Source of the DNA: Bordetella flabilis
GTDB taxonomy: Bacteria > Pseudomonadota > Gammaproteobacteria > Burkholderiales > Burkholderiaceae_B
Assembly: GCF_001676725.1 (NCBI RefSeq)
Contig: NZ_CP016172.1
Coordinates: forward strand, 2,418,001 to 2,482,000
DNA length: 64,000 bases
Direction: 5' to 3'
Positions 17,620-26,816 of this stretch are shown one piece after another. Every line of letters begins with the position of its first letter. The stretch's first letter is position 1. Both the position numbers and the translations under genes were made by a program. A model generated the notes under the pieces. The model ran no database searches. It was not told the DNA's origin and was given only the letters and a program-made list of their open reading frames with translations.

Positions 17620-17689
17620 CCTGCCGCTTTCCGCGCGTGGCCGGCACTACACCGTTCCTCGCTACCCGTTCATCTTCCTAGAGTTCCTT

Positions 17690-19153
17690 ATGACCGATAA
17701 AACGACCCCGCCCACGCTGACTCACGCAACGGGCGCGCCCGTCGCCGATAACGTGAATATCCAGACCGCGGGGCCGCGCGGTCCGGCGCTGCTGCAGGAT
17801 GTGTGGCTGATCGAAAAGCTGGCGCACTTCGACCGGGAGGTGATTCCGGAACGCCGCATGCATGCGAAAGGCGCCGGTGCGCATGGCACGTTCACGGTCA
17901 CGCACGATATCACCCGCTATACCAAGGCCCGCATCTTTTCGGAGGTGGGCAAGCAGACCCCCTTGTTCGCGCGATTTTCCACCGTCGCGGGCGAACGCGG
18001 CGCGGCGGATGCCGAGCGCGATATCCGCGGCTTCGCACTGAAGTTCTACACGGAAGAAGGGAATTGGGATGTGGTGGGGAACAACACGCCGGTGTTCTTC
18101 TTCCGCGATCCTTTGCGCTTTCCGGACCTGAATCACGCGATCAAGCGCGATCCGCGCACGGGCCTGCGGAGCGCGGAAAATAACTGGGACTTCTGGACGC
18201 TGCTTCCGGAAGCGCTGCACCAGGTGACGATCGTCATGAGCGAACGCGGAATTCCGCGCACCTTCCGACATATGCATGGGTTCGGAAGCCATACCTACAG
18301 TTTCATCAACGCGGCGAACGAGCGGACCTGGGTCAAGTTCCATTTCCGCACCCAACAGGGCGTCGAGAACCTGACCGATGCGCAAGCGCAGGAGTTGGTC
18401 GGTGCGGACCGGGAGACGCATCAACGGGACTTGTTCGAAAGCATCGAGCGCGGCGACTTTCCTCGCTGGACGCTGTTCATCCAGGTGATGACCGATGCCC
18501 AGGCCAAGGCGTTCCGCTTCAACCCTTTCGACCTGACGAAGGTATGGCCCAAGGGCGAATTCCCGCTGATCGAGGTGGGCTATTTCGAGTTGAACCGCAA
18601 CCCGGAGAACTTCTTCGCCGAAACGGAGCAGGCTGCCTTTTCGCCGGCGAACATCGTGCCGGGCGTCGGCTACTCGCCAGACAAAATGCTGCAGGCGCGG
18701 CTGTTTTCCTATGGCGACGCCCAGCGCTACCGCCTGGGTGTCAATTTCAACCACATTCCGGTCAATGCGCCGAAGTGCCCGTTCCACAGCTATCACCGCG
18801 ATGGCGCGATGCGCACCGACGGCAATCTGGGCGGCACGCCATCCTACTGGCCGAACAGCAAGGGCGTGTGGACGGACCAGCCGCAGTTGAACGAACCGCC
18901 GCTGGAAATCGACGGCGCCGCGGCCCACTGGGACCACCGCGTCGACGATGATCATTACCAGCAGCCAGGCGACCTGTTCCGCAAGATGAACGCCGCGCAG
19001 CGCCAGGCGCTGTTCGACAATACGGCGCGGCAGGTTGGCGGCGCGTCCAGGGAAATCCAGCAGCGTCACATCGACAACTGTGCCAAGGCCGATCCGGAGT
19101 ACGGTGCCGGGGTGGCGGCCGCGTTGGTGCGGCTGGGCGCCGGGACGTTGTAG
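17690..19153 (+). CDS. katA: Catalase, monofunctional heme type (clade 3)
   Basis: A 487-aa cytoplasmic catalase that converts hydrogen peroxide to water and oxygen. The catalytic His 58 is in [12 protein letters not shown], Asn 131 in [10 protein letters not shown], and the proximal heme ligand Tyr 341 in [12 protein letters not shown]. The length fits the small-subunit, NADPH-binding clade 3. There is no signal peptide. It opens a run of oxidative-stress genes (superoxide dismutase, quinone reductase, MsrA/MsrB) over the next 7 kb, although the genes are on different strands and not one operon. The upstream gap carries 12-base tandem repeats of unknown role. Confidence 0.96.
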   Translation: MTDKTTPPTLTHATGAPVADNVNIQTAGPRGPALLQDVWLIEKLAHFDREVIPERRMHAKGAGAHGTFTVTHDITRYTKARIFSEVGKQTPLFARFSTVAGERGAADAERDIRGFALKFYTEEGNWDVVGNNTPVFFFRDPLRFPDLNHAIKRDPRTGLRSAENNWDFWTLLPEALHQVTIVMSERGIPRTFRHMHGFGSHTYSFINAANERTWVKFHFRTQQGVENLTDAQAQELVGADRETHQRDLFESIERGDFPRWTLFIQVMTDAQAKAFRFNPFDLTKVWPKGEFPLIEVGYFELNRNPENFFAETEQAAFSPANIVPGVGYSPDKMLQARLFSYGDAQRYRLGVNFNHIPVNAPKCPFHSYHRDGAMRTDGNLGGTPSYWPNSKGVWTDQPQLNEPPLEIDGAAAHWDHRVDDDHYQQPGDLFRKMNAAQRQALFDNTARQVGGASREIQQRHIDNCAKADPEYGAGVAAALVRLGAGTL

Positions 19154-19223
19154 GCGGGCCGGAAGCTGGCCACGCTGACGATGGTCATGGCGTGGCCGTG
19201 CTGCTTGCGCTGCCTGCCGCCCT

Positions 19224-19871
19224 TTATGCTTTCCGCGCGGTTGCGCCGGGCCGTGCCGATCCTGCGCGGCGCGGCGGTTTGGAGAGCAGGGCGTCCAGTC
19301 CGGCCGCGGCTGCCTTGGCGACCGTGATCAACCTGGCTTCGGTCATCCCTTCCCGCGCGCTGGCCGACAGGCCGGACATGGTGCAGGCGACATAGTCGGT
19401 GACGGCATCCGCCATGTCGGGGTGGGAGAGGGCGACGAACGCCCGGATTTCCTCGCGCCGCTGCGCCGCCGAGCGGCGGGCAAGCGCGGCGGCCTCGTCA
19501 TCGCCTCCGCTTCGCGCCGCTTCCAGGACCAGGCAGCCACGCAATTGCGGATCGCGCGCGTACGTCTGTGCGGCACGCTCAAGGAGTTCCGCCAGTGCGT
19601 CCCTGGGCGGACGGCGCGTGCGCAGTATCCCCTCCAGAGCCACCGCTGCCGACGATCGGGTATACCGGTCCAGCACGCGGCTGAAGAACTCCGCTTTGCT
19701 GCCGAAGGCCTTGTAGAAGCTCGGCGGCTTGATCCCCAGCGCATCGGTCAGCGCGGCCAGTCCGACCGCGTCATACCCGTGCGCGTGGAACAGGCGCTGG
19801 CCAATTTCCAATGCCGTCTCAGTATCGAAGCTGCGCGGGCGGCCGCGCTTCGGCGAAATATTAGTTGTCAC
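19224..19871 (-). CDS. TetR-family regulator, BdcR-like
   Basis: A 215-aa TetR repressor. I prefer the GTG start at 19871, giving TTNISPKRGRPRSFD, a common TetR N-terminus; the frame continues upstream. The helix-turn-helix is RLFHAHGYDAVGLAALTDALG then KPPSFYKAFGSKAEFFSRV. The pair with a divergent BdcA-like SDR matches the bdcR/bdcA arrangement in Escherichia coli. A perfect inverted repeat overlaps the proposed start codon, consistent with autoregulation. Confidence 0.88.
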   Translation of the reverse strand: MTTNISPKRGRPRSFDTETALEIGQRLFHAHGYDAVGLAALTDALGIKPPSFYKAFGSKAEFFSRVLDRYTRSSAAVALEGILRTRRPPRDALAELLERAAQTYARDPQLRGCLVLEAARSGGDDEAAALARRSAAQRREEIRAFVALSHPDMADAVTDYVACTMSGLSASAREGMTEARLITVAKAAAAGLDALLSKPPRRAGSARPGATARKA

Positions 19872-19874
19872 TAA
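19861..19874. promoter_or_regulatory. Inverted repeat over the TetR start codon, probable operator
   Basis: TTAGT and ACTAA flank TGTC in a perfect 14-base inverted repeat that includes the GTG start of the BdcR-like repressor. It lies in the gap shared with the BdcA-like gene. Binding is inferred from position. Confidence 0.5.
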
Positions 19875-19942
19875 AAAATGTCCTTGATGCCCCTCGGCGA
19901 ACAATATATAGTGATCGATACACAATTCGCAAGGAGGTAATG

Positions 19943-20656
19943 ATGAACGATTTTATGGGCAAGAAGGTAATGGTCATCGGCGGCAGCCGGGGTATCGGCG
20001 CGGCGATTGTGTCGGCCTTCACCGGCGCAGGCGCGAAGGTGCAATTTACCTATGCGGGTTCGGAGGCGGCCGCCAAGGCGCTCGCGGCCGATACGGGCGC
20101 CACGGCGGTCTATTCCGATGCAGGCGACCGGGAAGGATTGCTGGCCACGGTACGCGATGCCGGCCCGCTTGATATCCTGGTGTTCAACGCGGGCGTGCTG
20201 GTCAGCGGCGACCCCTTGACCATCGATCCCGATGCCGTGGACCGCCTTATCGATATCAATGTGCGGGCGCCGTATCACGCCGCGGTGGAAGCGGCGCGGA
20301 CCATGCCGGAGGGCGGCCGGATCATAGTGATCGGATCGGTGAACGGCGACCGGATACCGTTTCCGGGCCTGGCAGCCTATTCGATGAGCAAGTCGGCCTT
20401 GCAGGGCATGGCTCGCGGCCTGGCGCGGGATTTCGGACCGCGTGGGATTACCGTCAACGTCGTGCAGCCAGGACCGACGGACACCGACATGAATCCGGCG
20501 ACCGGCCCGATGGCGGCGGACATGCACAGCGTCATGGCGATCAAGCGGCATGGCACGGCGCAGGATGTGGCGAGCCTGGTGGTATACCTGTCCGGGTCGC
20601 ATGCCAGCGGCATTACAGGGGCGATGCATACCATCGACGGGGGTTTTGGCGCCTGA
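19943..20656 (+). CDS. bdcA: BdcA-like SDR-family protein
   Basis: A 237-aa short-chain dehydrogenase closely resembling E. coli BdcA, which binds cyclic di-GMP and promotes biofilm dispersal. Shared segments include VMVIGGSRGIGAAIV, VQFTYAGSEAAAKALA, IIVIGSVNGDRIP, SALQGMARGLARDFGPRGIT and GAMHTIDGGFGA. The catalytic Tyr and Lys are in AYSMSKSA. AAGGAGG precedes two adjacent ATG codons; spacing favours 19943. It is divergent from the TetR gene, as in E. coli. Whether it binds cyclic di-GMP here is not shown. Confidence 0.88.
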   Translation: MNDFMGKKVMVIGGSRGIGAAIVSAFTGAGAKVQFTYAGSEAAAKALAADTGATAVYSDAGDREGLLATVRDAGPLDILVFNAGVLVSGDPLTIDPDAVDRLIDINVRAPYHAAVEAARTMPEGGRIIVIGSVNGDRIPFPGLAAYSMSKSALQGMARGLARDFGPRGITVNVVQPGPTDTDMNPATGPMAADMHSVMAIKRHGTAQDVASLVVYLSGSHASGITGAMHTIDGGFGA

Positions 20657-20705
20657 AGAAGGCCGCAGGGCATCCCGCGCCCAGACCCAGGAAGCTGCGA
20701 GTGTC

Positions 20706-20741
20706 GCGCCGCGCTGGACGAGAGCGCCAGCGGCGCGGCGC
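20706..20741. terminator. GC-rich imperfect stem-loop between convergent genes
   Basis: GCGCCGCGCTGG (20706-20717) can pair, with a bulge, with CCAGCGGCGCGGCGC (20727-20741). It lies in the 144-base gap between the convergent BdcA-like and GFA genes. No T-run follows, so a terminator role is only suggested by position. Confidence 0.3.
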
Positions 20742-20800
20742 GCAGTGGAACGGTCGGAGGGGCGGGCGTCGTGCGTGCACGGGATGACGCCGTGCGGCGC

Positions 20801-21151
20801 TTATCGGATGGAGCGCCCGTCGAAGTGATTCACGGGAATGGCCTGCAGATCGATGCCGTCGATACAGCGGATATTGATGGCCGCCATGGGCTCGCCCGCC
20901 GGCGTCGTGCCTTCGCTATAGGGATGGATGCCGCAGGTCAGGCAGAAACGGTGCTTGATGGCGTGCTTGTTGAACAGATAGGCGCCGGCGTTTTCCTCCG
21001 GCGTAAGCACGCGCATCGCACTGCGGGAAACGAACCACATCAGCATTCCCTTGCGCTGGCACATGGAGCAATTGCACGATAGCGCAGAGGCGATCTCGCC
21101 TTCGGCTTCGAACTTTACGTTGCCGCAGTGGCAGCTTCCCTGGTAGTTCAT
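20801..21151 (-). CDS. GFA family (CENP-V/GFA domain) zinc protein
   Basis: A 116-aa protein of the glutathione-dependent formaldehyde-activating-like (CENP-V/GFA) fold. The zinc-binding cysteines are all present: Cys 7 and 9 in GSCHCG, Cys 26, 28 and 31 in SCNCSMCQ, and Cys 70 and 73 in CLTCG. The end follows the family pattern with NIRCIDGIDL. Some members bind S-hydroxymethylglutathione, but most have no proven activity. It converges on the BdcA-like gene and is 95 bases from the superoxide dismutase on the same strand. Confidence 0.92.
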   Translation of the reverse strand: MNYQGSCHCGNVKFEAEGEIASALSCNCSMCQRKGMLMWFVSRSAMRVLTPEENAGAYLFNKHAIKHRFCLTCGIHPYSEGTTPAGEPMAAINIRCIDGIDLQAIPVNHFDGRSIR

Positions 21152-21246
21152 GCCTGTGGTTCGTCATCCGTTATGGAGTTGGGCCGATGAAGCCCGGCCA
21201 CGCTGGCGCCGGGCTTGATCGAACGGAATCCCGCGGGTGCCTGCGC

Positions 21247-21858
21247 CTAGGCGATCGCCGCCTCGTAACGACGTGCGACTTCCGGCCAATTGACGACATT
21301 GTAGAACGCCGCAATATATTCCGGCCGGCGATTCTGGTACTTCAGGTAGTACGCGTGTTCCCACACGTCGAGTCCCAGCACGGGCGTATTGCCCGTCATC
21401 AGGGGACTATCCTGGTTGGCGGTACTTTCGACAACCAGCTTCTTCTGCGGCGTGACACTGAGCCACGCCCATCCGCTGCCGAAGCGGGTCAGGGCAGCCT
21501 TGGTGAAGGCTTCCTTGAATTTCTCCATGCCGCCGAGGTCGGCGTCGATGGCGGCGGCCAACTTGCCGTCCGGCGCGCCGCCGCCGTCGGGAGACATGAC
21601 GGTCCAGAACAGGCTGTGGTTGGCGTGGCCGCCGCCGTTGTTGCGCACCGGACCGCGCACGGCCTCCGGCAGCTTGTCGATGTCCGCGACCAGTTCCTCG
21701 ACCGGCGGAAAGGACAGGTTCGCGCCCTCCAGCGCCGCGTTCACGTTGTTGATATAGGTCTGGTGGTGTTTGGTGTAGTGGATCTCCATCGTCTGCGCAT
21801 CGATATGAGGTTCAAGCGCGTCATAGGCGTATGGCAGGGGAGGCAGGGTATAGGCCAT
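21247..21858 (-). CDS. sodA: Superoxide dismutase, Fe/Mn family
   Basis: A 203-aa cytoplasmic enzyme that converts superoxide to oxygen and hydrogen peroxide. Metal ligands are His 27, His 81 in HANHSLFW, Asp 164 and His 168 in DVWEHAYY. The NNGGGHANH segment with glycine rather than glutamine resembles the manganese (SodA) type. The ATG at 21858 has AAGGAG upstream. The promoter region contains an AT-rich stretch (about 21953-21977, AAATGATAAGCACTTT) that resembles a weak Fur box, in keeping with iron control of many sodA genes. Confidence 0.95.
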   Translation of the reverse strand: MAYTLPPLPYAYDALEPHIDAQTMEIHYTKHHQTYINNVNAALEGANLSFPPVEELVADIDKLPEAVRGPVRNNGGGHANHSLFWTVMSPDGGGAPDGKLAAAIDADLGGMEKFKEAFTKAALTRFGSGWAWLSVTPQKKLVVESTANQDSPLMTGNTPVLGLDVWEHAYYLKYQNRRPEYIAAFYNVVNWPEVARRYEAAIA

Positions 21859-22068
21859 GGGAATTCTCCTTGGTAGGCAAACGGGTGCCGTGCAGGGCGC
21901 CGCACAAACCGTACCGGCTCGGTGCCGATACGGGGCGGCAGGAGACTTGCCGTGTAAATGATAAGCACTTTTATTTGACCCGGCAATGTGCCGGCCGGAT
22001 GCCGCCCCGGCCGGTCCCCGCCACACCGCGCGGACGCCGACCGGCGAGGGTGCCGTGGGCCGGCAGCT

Positions 22069-22899
22069 TCAAGCAACCGCGGGGTCGACTGCTTCGCCCG
22101 GTACGACGCTGGATGGCGGGGGCGATTCGATATGGGCCGCGAAACCCACCTGGCCTGGGGCGACGTCCGGTCTCAGCGTGAGGGCAGGAATTTCATACGC
22201 ACCGCCGTTTTGCCGTCGAAATGGGATGGGCGCGGTATCCCGGAGCGTATCGAGTCGGCGTCCGAGCTCCTTGCAAATGGCGGCGTAGCGGGCCGCGTCG
22301 ATGCGGCCCGTGCGGTAGACGACGAACGGCGGCAAGACATCGTAGCCCGGGTAGTACAGGATTCCGTGCTGGATCGGAAAGAGGATATGGTCGATGGGGC
22401 CGTTGATCCCGCGCGGGCCGTAGTGGGACTCCCATCCACCGGCGGTGACGACCAGCATCGCGCGCTTGCCGGCCAGCATGCCTTCGCCGTAGCGATCGCC
22501 CCAGCGGGTGTCCGAGTGTTCTCCCACGCCATAGCCGAAGCCATAGGCATAGACACGCTCGACCCAGCCTTTCAGGATGGCGGGCATCGAGAACCACCAC
22601 AAGGGGAATACCAGGATCACGGCATCCGCCCTACGCAGCTTGTCTTGCTCGATGGCGATGTCCTGGCTCTGCCGGCCGGTTTCGAAGGCGTGCCTGGAGT
22701 CCAGGGAAGCATCAAGCCGGGCGCCAGGATCCCTATGCGGGAAGTCGTCGGCGTCCAGCGCCGCTTTCCAATGCATGGCATACAGGTCGGATACCTGGAC
22801 TGTATGACCGGCGTCGCGCAGATGCCGGACGGTGAAGTCTTTCAGCGAACCATTCAATGAACGGCGTTCGGGGTGGGCGTAGACGACCAGAACGTTCAT
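22069..22899 (-). CDS. NAD(P)H dehydrogenase (quinone)-type flavodoxin-fold oxidoreductase
   Basis: A 276-aa NQO/KefF-like flavoprotein. The N-terminus MNVLVVYAHPERRSLNGSL is the family start, with the phosphate-binding loop of the FMN or FAD site. FPLWWFSMPAILKGWVERV and VTAGGWESHYGPRGING are further conserved segments. GGAGG lies just upstream of the ATG. It probably reduces quinones by two electrons to avoid semiquinone formation. It is divergent from a LysR regulator. The C-terminal 50 residues are longer than usual and Pro-rich. Confidence 0.9.
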   Translation of the reverse strand: MNVLVVYAHPERRSLNGSLKDFTVRHLRDAGHTVQVSDLYAMHWKAALDADDFPHRDPGARLDASLDSRHAFETGRQSQDIAIEQDKLRRADAVILVFPLWWFSMPAILKGWVERVYAYGFGYGVGEHSDTRWGDRYGEGMLAGKRAMLVVTAGGWESHYGPRGINGPIDHILFPIQHGILYYPGYDVLPPFVVYRTGRIDAARYAAICKELGRRLDTLRDTAPIPFRRQNGGAYEIPALTLRPDVAPGQVGFAAHIESPPPSSVVPGEAVDPAVA

Positions 22900-22981
22900 G
22901 AAGCACCTCCTTGCGTATGGCAGCAGGATAGGTTCCGGCCGGGTATATTGGAAATGAATAACCAATATTCCAGGTATTGCC

Positions 22982-23875
22982 GTGATTAATTTGCGTAGGC
23001 TGGACGTTAACCTCCTCGTCACGCTGGATGTCCTGCTGTCGGAATGCAATGTGACGCGCTCGGCCGAACGTTTGCATCTCTCCCAGCCGTCGGTCAGCGT
23101 GCACCTGGCCAAGCTGCGGGATATTTTTTCCGATCCCCTGCTGTTGCCAGGGGCCCGGGGAATGCGGCCGACCGCCAGGGCCGAAGCCCTGCGCGAGCCA
23201 TTGCGCATGGCCCTCGAAGCGCTGGAGCGCGCGGTGGCGCCCGCCGAGCCGTTCGTCCCGGCGCAGGCCACCCATACCTGGCGTGCCGCCGCCAGCGACT
23301 ACAGCGAATCCACCGTCCTGCTGCCCGCGCTGAGGCGGCTGCGATCGGCGGCGCCCGGCACCCGGCTGGCTGTTCTGGAACTGGCGCCGCCCTTGCTTGC
23401 CCGCCAATTGGAGCAGGGGGACATCGACCTGGCCTTCCATACGACAGAGGGTGCGCCCCCGGCGCTGCGCCGCCGGGCGCTGTTCAAGGAAAGATACGTC
23501 CTGGTGGGAAGGGCGGGGCATCCCCGTTTGGCCAGGCGTCCCAGCCTGGCGCAATTCGGGTCACTCGAACACGTGATCGTGTCCCCGGATGGCGGCGGTT
23601 TCCATGGCGTTACGGACCAGGCGCTCGCAGCCGCCGGCATGACGCGGCGGGTCGTGCTTTCCGTGCCTCATTTTCTGTTCGTGCGTGCCGTTCTGGAGCA
23701 ATCGGACCTGGTGGCCATGCTGCCCTCGCGCCTGGTGCGCGACAGCGACGCGTTGCGCGTCGTGGAGCCGCCCGTGGAAGTGCCCGGATACGAGATGTCC
23801 ATGCTATGGCACGAACGGTCGCACCGCGATGCCGCGCACCAATGGTTGCGCGATTGCATCGCGGACGCCGTGTGA
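22982..23875 (+). CDS. LysR-family transcriptional regulator
   Basis: A 297-aa LysR protein with a probable GTG start. The N-terminus INLRRLDVNLLVTLDVLLSE is the NodD/PnbR/NocR-like variety, followed by SAERLHLSQPSVSVHLAKLR (recognition helix). The effector domain spans about 90-290. It is divergent from the quinone reductase gene across an 82-base gap and is likely its regulator. It converges on msrA with a 10-base gap. Confidence 0.92.
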   Translation: MINLRRLDVNLLVTLDVLLSECNVTRSAERLHLSQPSVSVHLAKLRDIFSDPLLLPGARGMRPTARAEALREPLRMALEALERAVAPAEPFVPAQATHTWRAAASDYSESTVLLPALRRLRSAAPGTRLAVLELAPPLLARQLEQGDIDLAFHTTEGAPPALRRRALFKERYVLVGRAGHPRLARRPSLAQFGSLEHVIVSPDGGGFHGVTDQALAAAGMTRRVVLSVPHFLFVRAVLEQSDLVAMLPSRLVRDSDALRVVEPPVEVPGYEMSMLWHERSHRDAAHQWLRDCIADAV

Positions 23876-23885
23876 CGGCTGTTCG

Positions 23886-24389
23886 TCAGGCCGCGCGCCT
23901 GGGCAAGCGCCAGTTGGGCCGGACGAAGTGGCAGGTATAGCCGTTCGGTATCCGTTCCAGATAGTCCTGGTGCTCCGGTTCGGCTTCCCAGAACGGGCCG
24001 GCTGCCGCCACTTCGGTGACTACCTTGCCGGGCCACAGGCCCGAGGCATCCACGTCCGCGATGGTGTCCTCGGCGATGCGCTTCTGCGCTTCGTTCGTGT
24101 AGTAAATAGCCGAGCGGTAACTGGTGCCGACGTCGTTGCCCTGCCTGTTGCGGGTCGTGGGGTCGTGGATCTGGAAGAAGAACTCCAGGATCTGCCGATA
24201 GCTGGTCCGGGACGGGTCGAAAATGATTTCGATCGCTTCGGCATGGGTGCCATGATTGCGATACGTGGCATTCGGCACGTCGCCCCCGGTATAGCCGACC
24301 CGGGTGGAAATGACGCCGTCGAAACCGCGGATAAGGTCTTGCATGCCCCAGAAGCAGCCGCCTGCGAGCACAGCGCGTTCTTGATTCAT
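23886..24389 (-). CDS. msrA: Peptide-methionine (S)-S-oxide reductase
   Basis: A 167-aa cytoplasmic MsrA, which reduces the S-epimer of methionine sulfoxide in proteins. The active-site motif GGCFWG gives the catalytic Cys 12. Further family segments are [23 protein letters not shown] and [12 protein letters not shown]. Only one cysteine is apparent after the catalytic one, near the C-terminus in YTCHFVRP, probably used for recycling. Its start overlaps the msrB stop by four bases (ATGA), so the two are translationally coupled. Confidence 0.95.
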   Translation of the reverse strand: MNQERAVLAGGCFWGMQDLIRGFDGVISTRVGYTGGDVPNATYRNHGTHAEAIEIIFDPSRTSYRQILEFFFQIHDPTTRNRQGNDVGTSYRSAIYYTNEAQKRIAEDTIADVDASGLWPGKVVTEVAAAGPFWEAEPEHQDYLERIPNGYTCHFVRPNWRLPRRAA

Positions 24390-24835
24390 CGTACGTCCTC
24401 CACCTGATCGAGATAAGCCCCGTAGCCTTCGGCTTCCATCCTGTCGCGCGGAATGAAGCGCAGCGACGCGGAATTGATGCAGTAGCGCAGGCCGCCGCGG
24501 TCGGGCGGGCCGTCGGGGAAAACATGGCCCAGATGGCTGTCGCCATGGACCGACCGCACTTCGGTGCGGATCATGCCATAAGAGCTGTCGCGCAGTTCGT
24601 TGATGTGCGCCGGTTCGATAGGCTTGGTAAAGCTGGGCCAGCCGCAACCCGACTCATACTTGTCCGACGAGGCGAACAAGGGTTCGCCGGAAACAATATC
24701 GACATAGATGCCCGGTTCCTTGTTATCGAGATACTCGCCGGTGCCGGCGCGTTCGGTGGCGCTTTCCTGCGTCACGCGGTACTGCTCGGGCGTGAGATTC
24801 GCGATGGCGTCCGGGTCTTTGCGGTACGTGCTCAT
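24386..24835 (-). CDS. msrB: Peptide-methionine (R)-S-oxide reductase
   Basis: A 149-aa MsrB, which reduces the R-epimer of methionine sulfoxide. Catalytic Cys 119 is in [12 protein letters not shown] and the resolving Cys 64 in ESGCGWPSF. The two CxxC pairs that bind zinc in many MsrB proteins are absent (SGEPLF and [10 protein letters not shown] at those places), so this is the zinc-free form. It is the first gene of the msrB-msrA pair. The start at 24835 (MSTYRKDPD) has GGAG upstream. Confidence 0.95.
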   Translation of the reverse strand: MSTYRKDPDAIANLTPEQYRVTQESATERAGTGEYLDNKEPGIYVDIVSGEPLFASSDKYESGCGWPSFTKPIEPAHINELRDSSYGMIRTEVRSVHGDSHLGHVFPDGPPDRGGLRYCINSASLRFIPRDRMEAEGYGAYLDQVEDVR

Positions 24836-25135
24836 GGTGCTCTCCTGTCGATATGCGGCCGGTGTGCGCGGCATGCCACAGCGCGGCGCGGTGAAGCAAA
24901 CGATACGCCGGCTCGGTATATCAGTCTGCCGCTTTCGCGGCATGACGGCCACTGGGATGCCGCCGGACGCAGGGCGCTTTCACACAGGCATGCAGATGGG
25001 GCCAATCCACGGATATCCAAGTCCCGTCGGGCGCGGGGCGGTGCCCTCATGCGTGAGCGGAAGACGTGGCGCGCGGAACATAGGCAGGGCAGTGGCGGTC
25101 CGCCCGGGCATATCGACGCCCGTTCCATCTGTGTA

Positions 25136-25154
25136 GAATGCGACTCATTGTCAA
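25136..25154. promoter_or_regulatory. Fur-box-like site upstream of the PepSY gene
   Basis: GAATGCGACTCATTGTCAA lies 17 bases before the PepSY start. On the other strand GACAATGA matches the first Fur hexamers closely. This form is common upstream of iron-uptake genes in Bordetella relatives. Fur control is inferred. Confidence 0.5.
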
Positions 25155-25171
25155 TTGCGTGCCGCGTGCAG

Positions 25172-26353
25172 ATGAAGATCCGGACCTTTCGTGGCTGGTA
25201 TTGGGTCCATAAGTGGACAAGCCTGGTATGCATGGTGTTCCTGCTGCTGCTTTGCCTGACGGGGCTTCCCCTGATTTTCGGGCATGAGATCGACCATTGG
25301 CTGGGCAATGGAGTCGAGGTTGCGGAGATGCCGCAATCCAGCCGTGCCGCGCGGGTGGACGATATCCTGGCCCGGGCGCTTGCGCGGCATCCGGACACGG
25401 CCGTGCGGTATGTCACCGCCGACGACGAGGACCCTGTATGGTTCGTTTCCCTGTCATCGCGCACGGCGCCGCGCGCCGGAGGAGTGCTGCTTACCTATGA
25501 TGCGCGCTCCGGCGAGTTGTTACGCGACACGCCCTTGCGAACGGGCTTTATGCGGATCATGGTGAAGCTGCATACGGATCTGTTCGCTGGCCTGGCCGGC
25601 ACCTTGCTATTGGGGCTGATGGGCGCGCTGTTCATCGCCTCTATCGTTTCCGGCATCGTCGTCTATGGGCCGCTCATGAAGAAGCTGCCATACGGTACGG
25701 TACGGCGCGACCGCTCCGCGCGCCTGAGGTGGCTGGACCTGCATAACGTCCTGGGCATGGGGACGGTGTCCTGGGCGGTCGTCGTTGGCGCGACCGGCGT
25801 CCTGCTGACTCTGTCCAAGCCGGTATACGGAGTATGGCAGGCCACCGAACTGCGATCCATGATCGCGCCCCATGCGGCGCTGCCGGCGCCCGCTTCGCTC
25901 ACATCGCTGGACGCCGCCCTGGCATTGGCGCGGCAGGAAGAGCCGGGGATGGTGCCGGCGTTCGTGGCATACCCCGGTACGCCGCTGGCGGGGCATCGGC
26001 ATTATGCGGTGTTCATGCGCGGGGATGCGGCGGTGACAGCGCGCCTGATCAAACCCGTGCTGGTGGACGCCGAAACGGGCGCCTTCGCCGGCAAACGCGA
26101 TATGCCCTGGTATGTCGCCGCGCTGCGGATTTCCGGTCCCCTCCATTTCGGCGATTACGGTGCGATGCCGCTGAAGCTGCTGTGGGCGGTGTTGGATCTG
26201 ATCACCATCGCGGTCCTGGCCAGCGGGATCTATCTGTGGCTGGGCAGACGTCCACCCGGGCGGGGTGGGCTCGTATCGGCGGCGAATGCACATAGCGGCG
26301 GTGCTTCACCGACCGCAATGACGGCTTCGGGCCAGGCGCGGGTGGGTCGATGA
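25172..26353 (+). CDS. PepSY-associated transmembrane protein, iron-uptake type
   Basis: A 393-aa inner-membrane protein with four main helices: one at the N-terminus (SLVCMVFLLLLCLTGLPLIF), two around 145-225 and one near the C-terminus (LLWAVLDLITIAVLASGIYLW). The first helix is preceded by GWYWVHKWTSL, the usual PepSY_TM start. Histidines in WVHKW, VKLHTDL and LDLHNVLG suggest a heme- or metal-linked electron path. Such proteins are thought to reduce siderophore-bound iron. It overlaps the next small gene by four bases and lies just before a siderophore receptor. Confidence 0.85.
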   Translation: MKIRTFRGWYWVHKWTSLVCMVFLLLLCLTGLPLIFGHEIDHWLGNGVEVAEMPQSSRAARVDDILARALARHPDTAVRYVTADDEDPVWFVSLSSRTAPRAGGVLLTYDARSGELLRDTPLRTGFMRIMVKLHTDLFAGLAGTLLLGLMGALFIASIVSGIVVYGPLMKKLPYGTVRRDRSARLRWLDLHNVLGMGTVSWAVVVGATGVLLTLSKPVYGVWQATELRSMIAPHAALPAPASLTSLDAALALARQEEPGMVPAFVAYPGTPLAGHRHYAVFMRGDAAVTARLIKPVLVDAETGAFAGKRDMPWYVAALRISGPLHFGDYGAMPLKLLWAVLDLITIAVLASGIYLWLGRRPPGRGGLVSAANAHSGGASPTAMTASGQARVGR

Positions 26354-26580
26354 CTGCGCCGGGTTCCTTTCTATGGGTCTATGGCGTGCCGATGGGGCTG
26401 GCAGCGATGGGATGCATAGGCCTCACTGCGGCGCTTATTGGCGACGGCTGGTGGGACGGACTCTCCTGGGCGGCCCTGGGGGTTATGACGACGGGCGCTT
26501 TGTGGCCGGCACTGCACTGCGCGCGGTATCGCCGGAAGGCGGTCCACCCCGGGGGCCCATCGGGCCCTGAACGGCAATAG
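26350..26580 (+). CDS. Small membrane protein linked to the PepSY gene
   Basis: A 76-aa protein with two hydrophobic helices (VYGVPMGLAAMGCIGLTAALI and LSWAALGVMTTGALWPALHC) and a basic C-terminus. It overlaps the PepSY gene by four bases (ATGA), which points to coupled translation. Similar tiny proteins often follow PepSY genes in siderophore loci; their role is unknown, possibly as a subunit of the ferric reductase. Confidence 0.7.
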   Translation: MTAPGSFLWVYGVPMGLAAMGCIGLTAALIGDGWWDGLSWAALGVMTTGALWPALHCARYRRKAVHPGGPSGPERQ

Positions 26581-26733
26581 GGCAGCCGCGGCGCGGATCG
26601 GAGCCGGATCGAGACGCCCGGAGCGGGCGCCAGGGCAGGGGGCGCACCCCCTGGCAGGCCGGCCAACTACCGCCTTGCTGCCCTTGCTCTTGCGCTGTGT
26701 ACACATTTTCCCCATAATCCATTCCGCATTTAC

Positions 26734-26752
26734 GAATCATTATCATTAGCAA
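26734..26752. promoter_or_regulatory. Fur box upstream of the TonB-dependent receptor
   Basis: GAATCATTATCATTAGCAA, read on the other strand as TAATGATAATGATT, contains repeated GATAAT-type hexamers and closely matches the Fur consensus. It lies about 65 bases before the receptor start. Iron-repressed expression is expected. Confidence 0.7.
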
Positions 26753-26816
26753 TCGCATGTAGTAAGATGTCGTGCCTCCAGGCTTGGGCGCGTCGATATG
26801 CTGTTCCGGGGGGTAT

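Noticed and set aside
17411..17647. A 78-residue minus-strand frame over the 12-base repeats, with repeated Pro and Glu
   Set aside because: The periodic Pro/Glu text is just the translation of the DNA repeat. No ribosome site was found.
17678..19069. A 463-residue minus-strand frame opposite katA
   Set aside because: The catalase on the plus strand is certain, with all catalytic residues. The antisense product has no recognisable motif.
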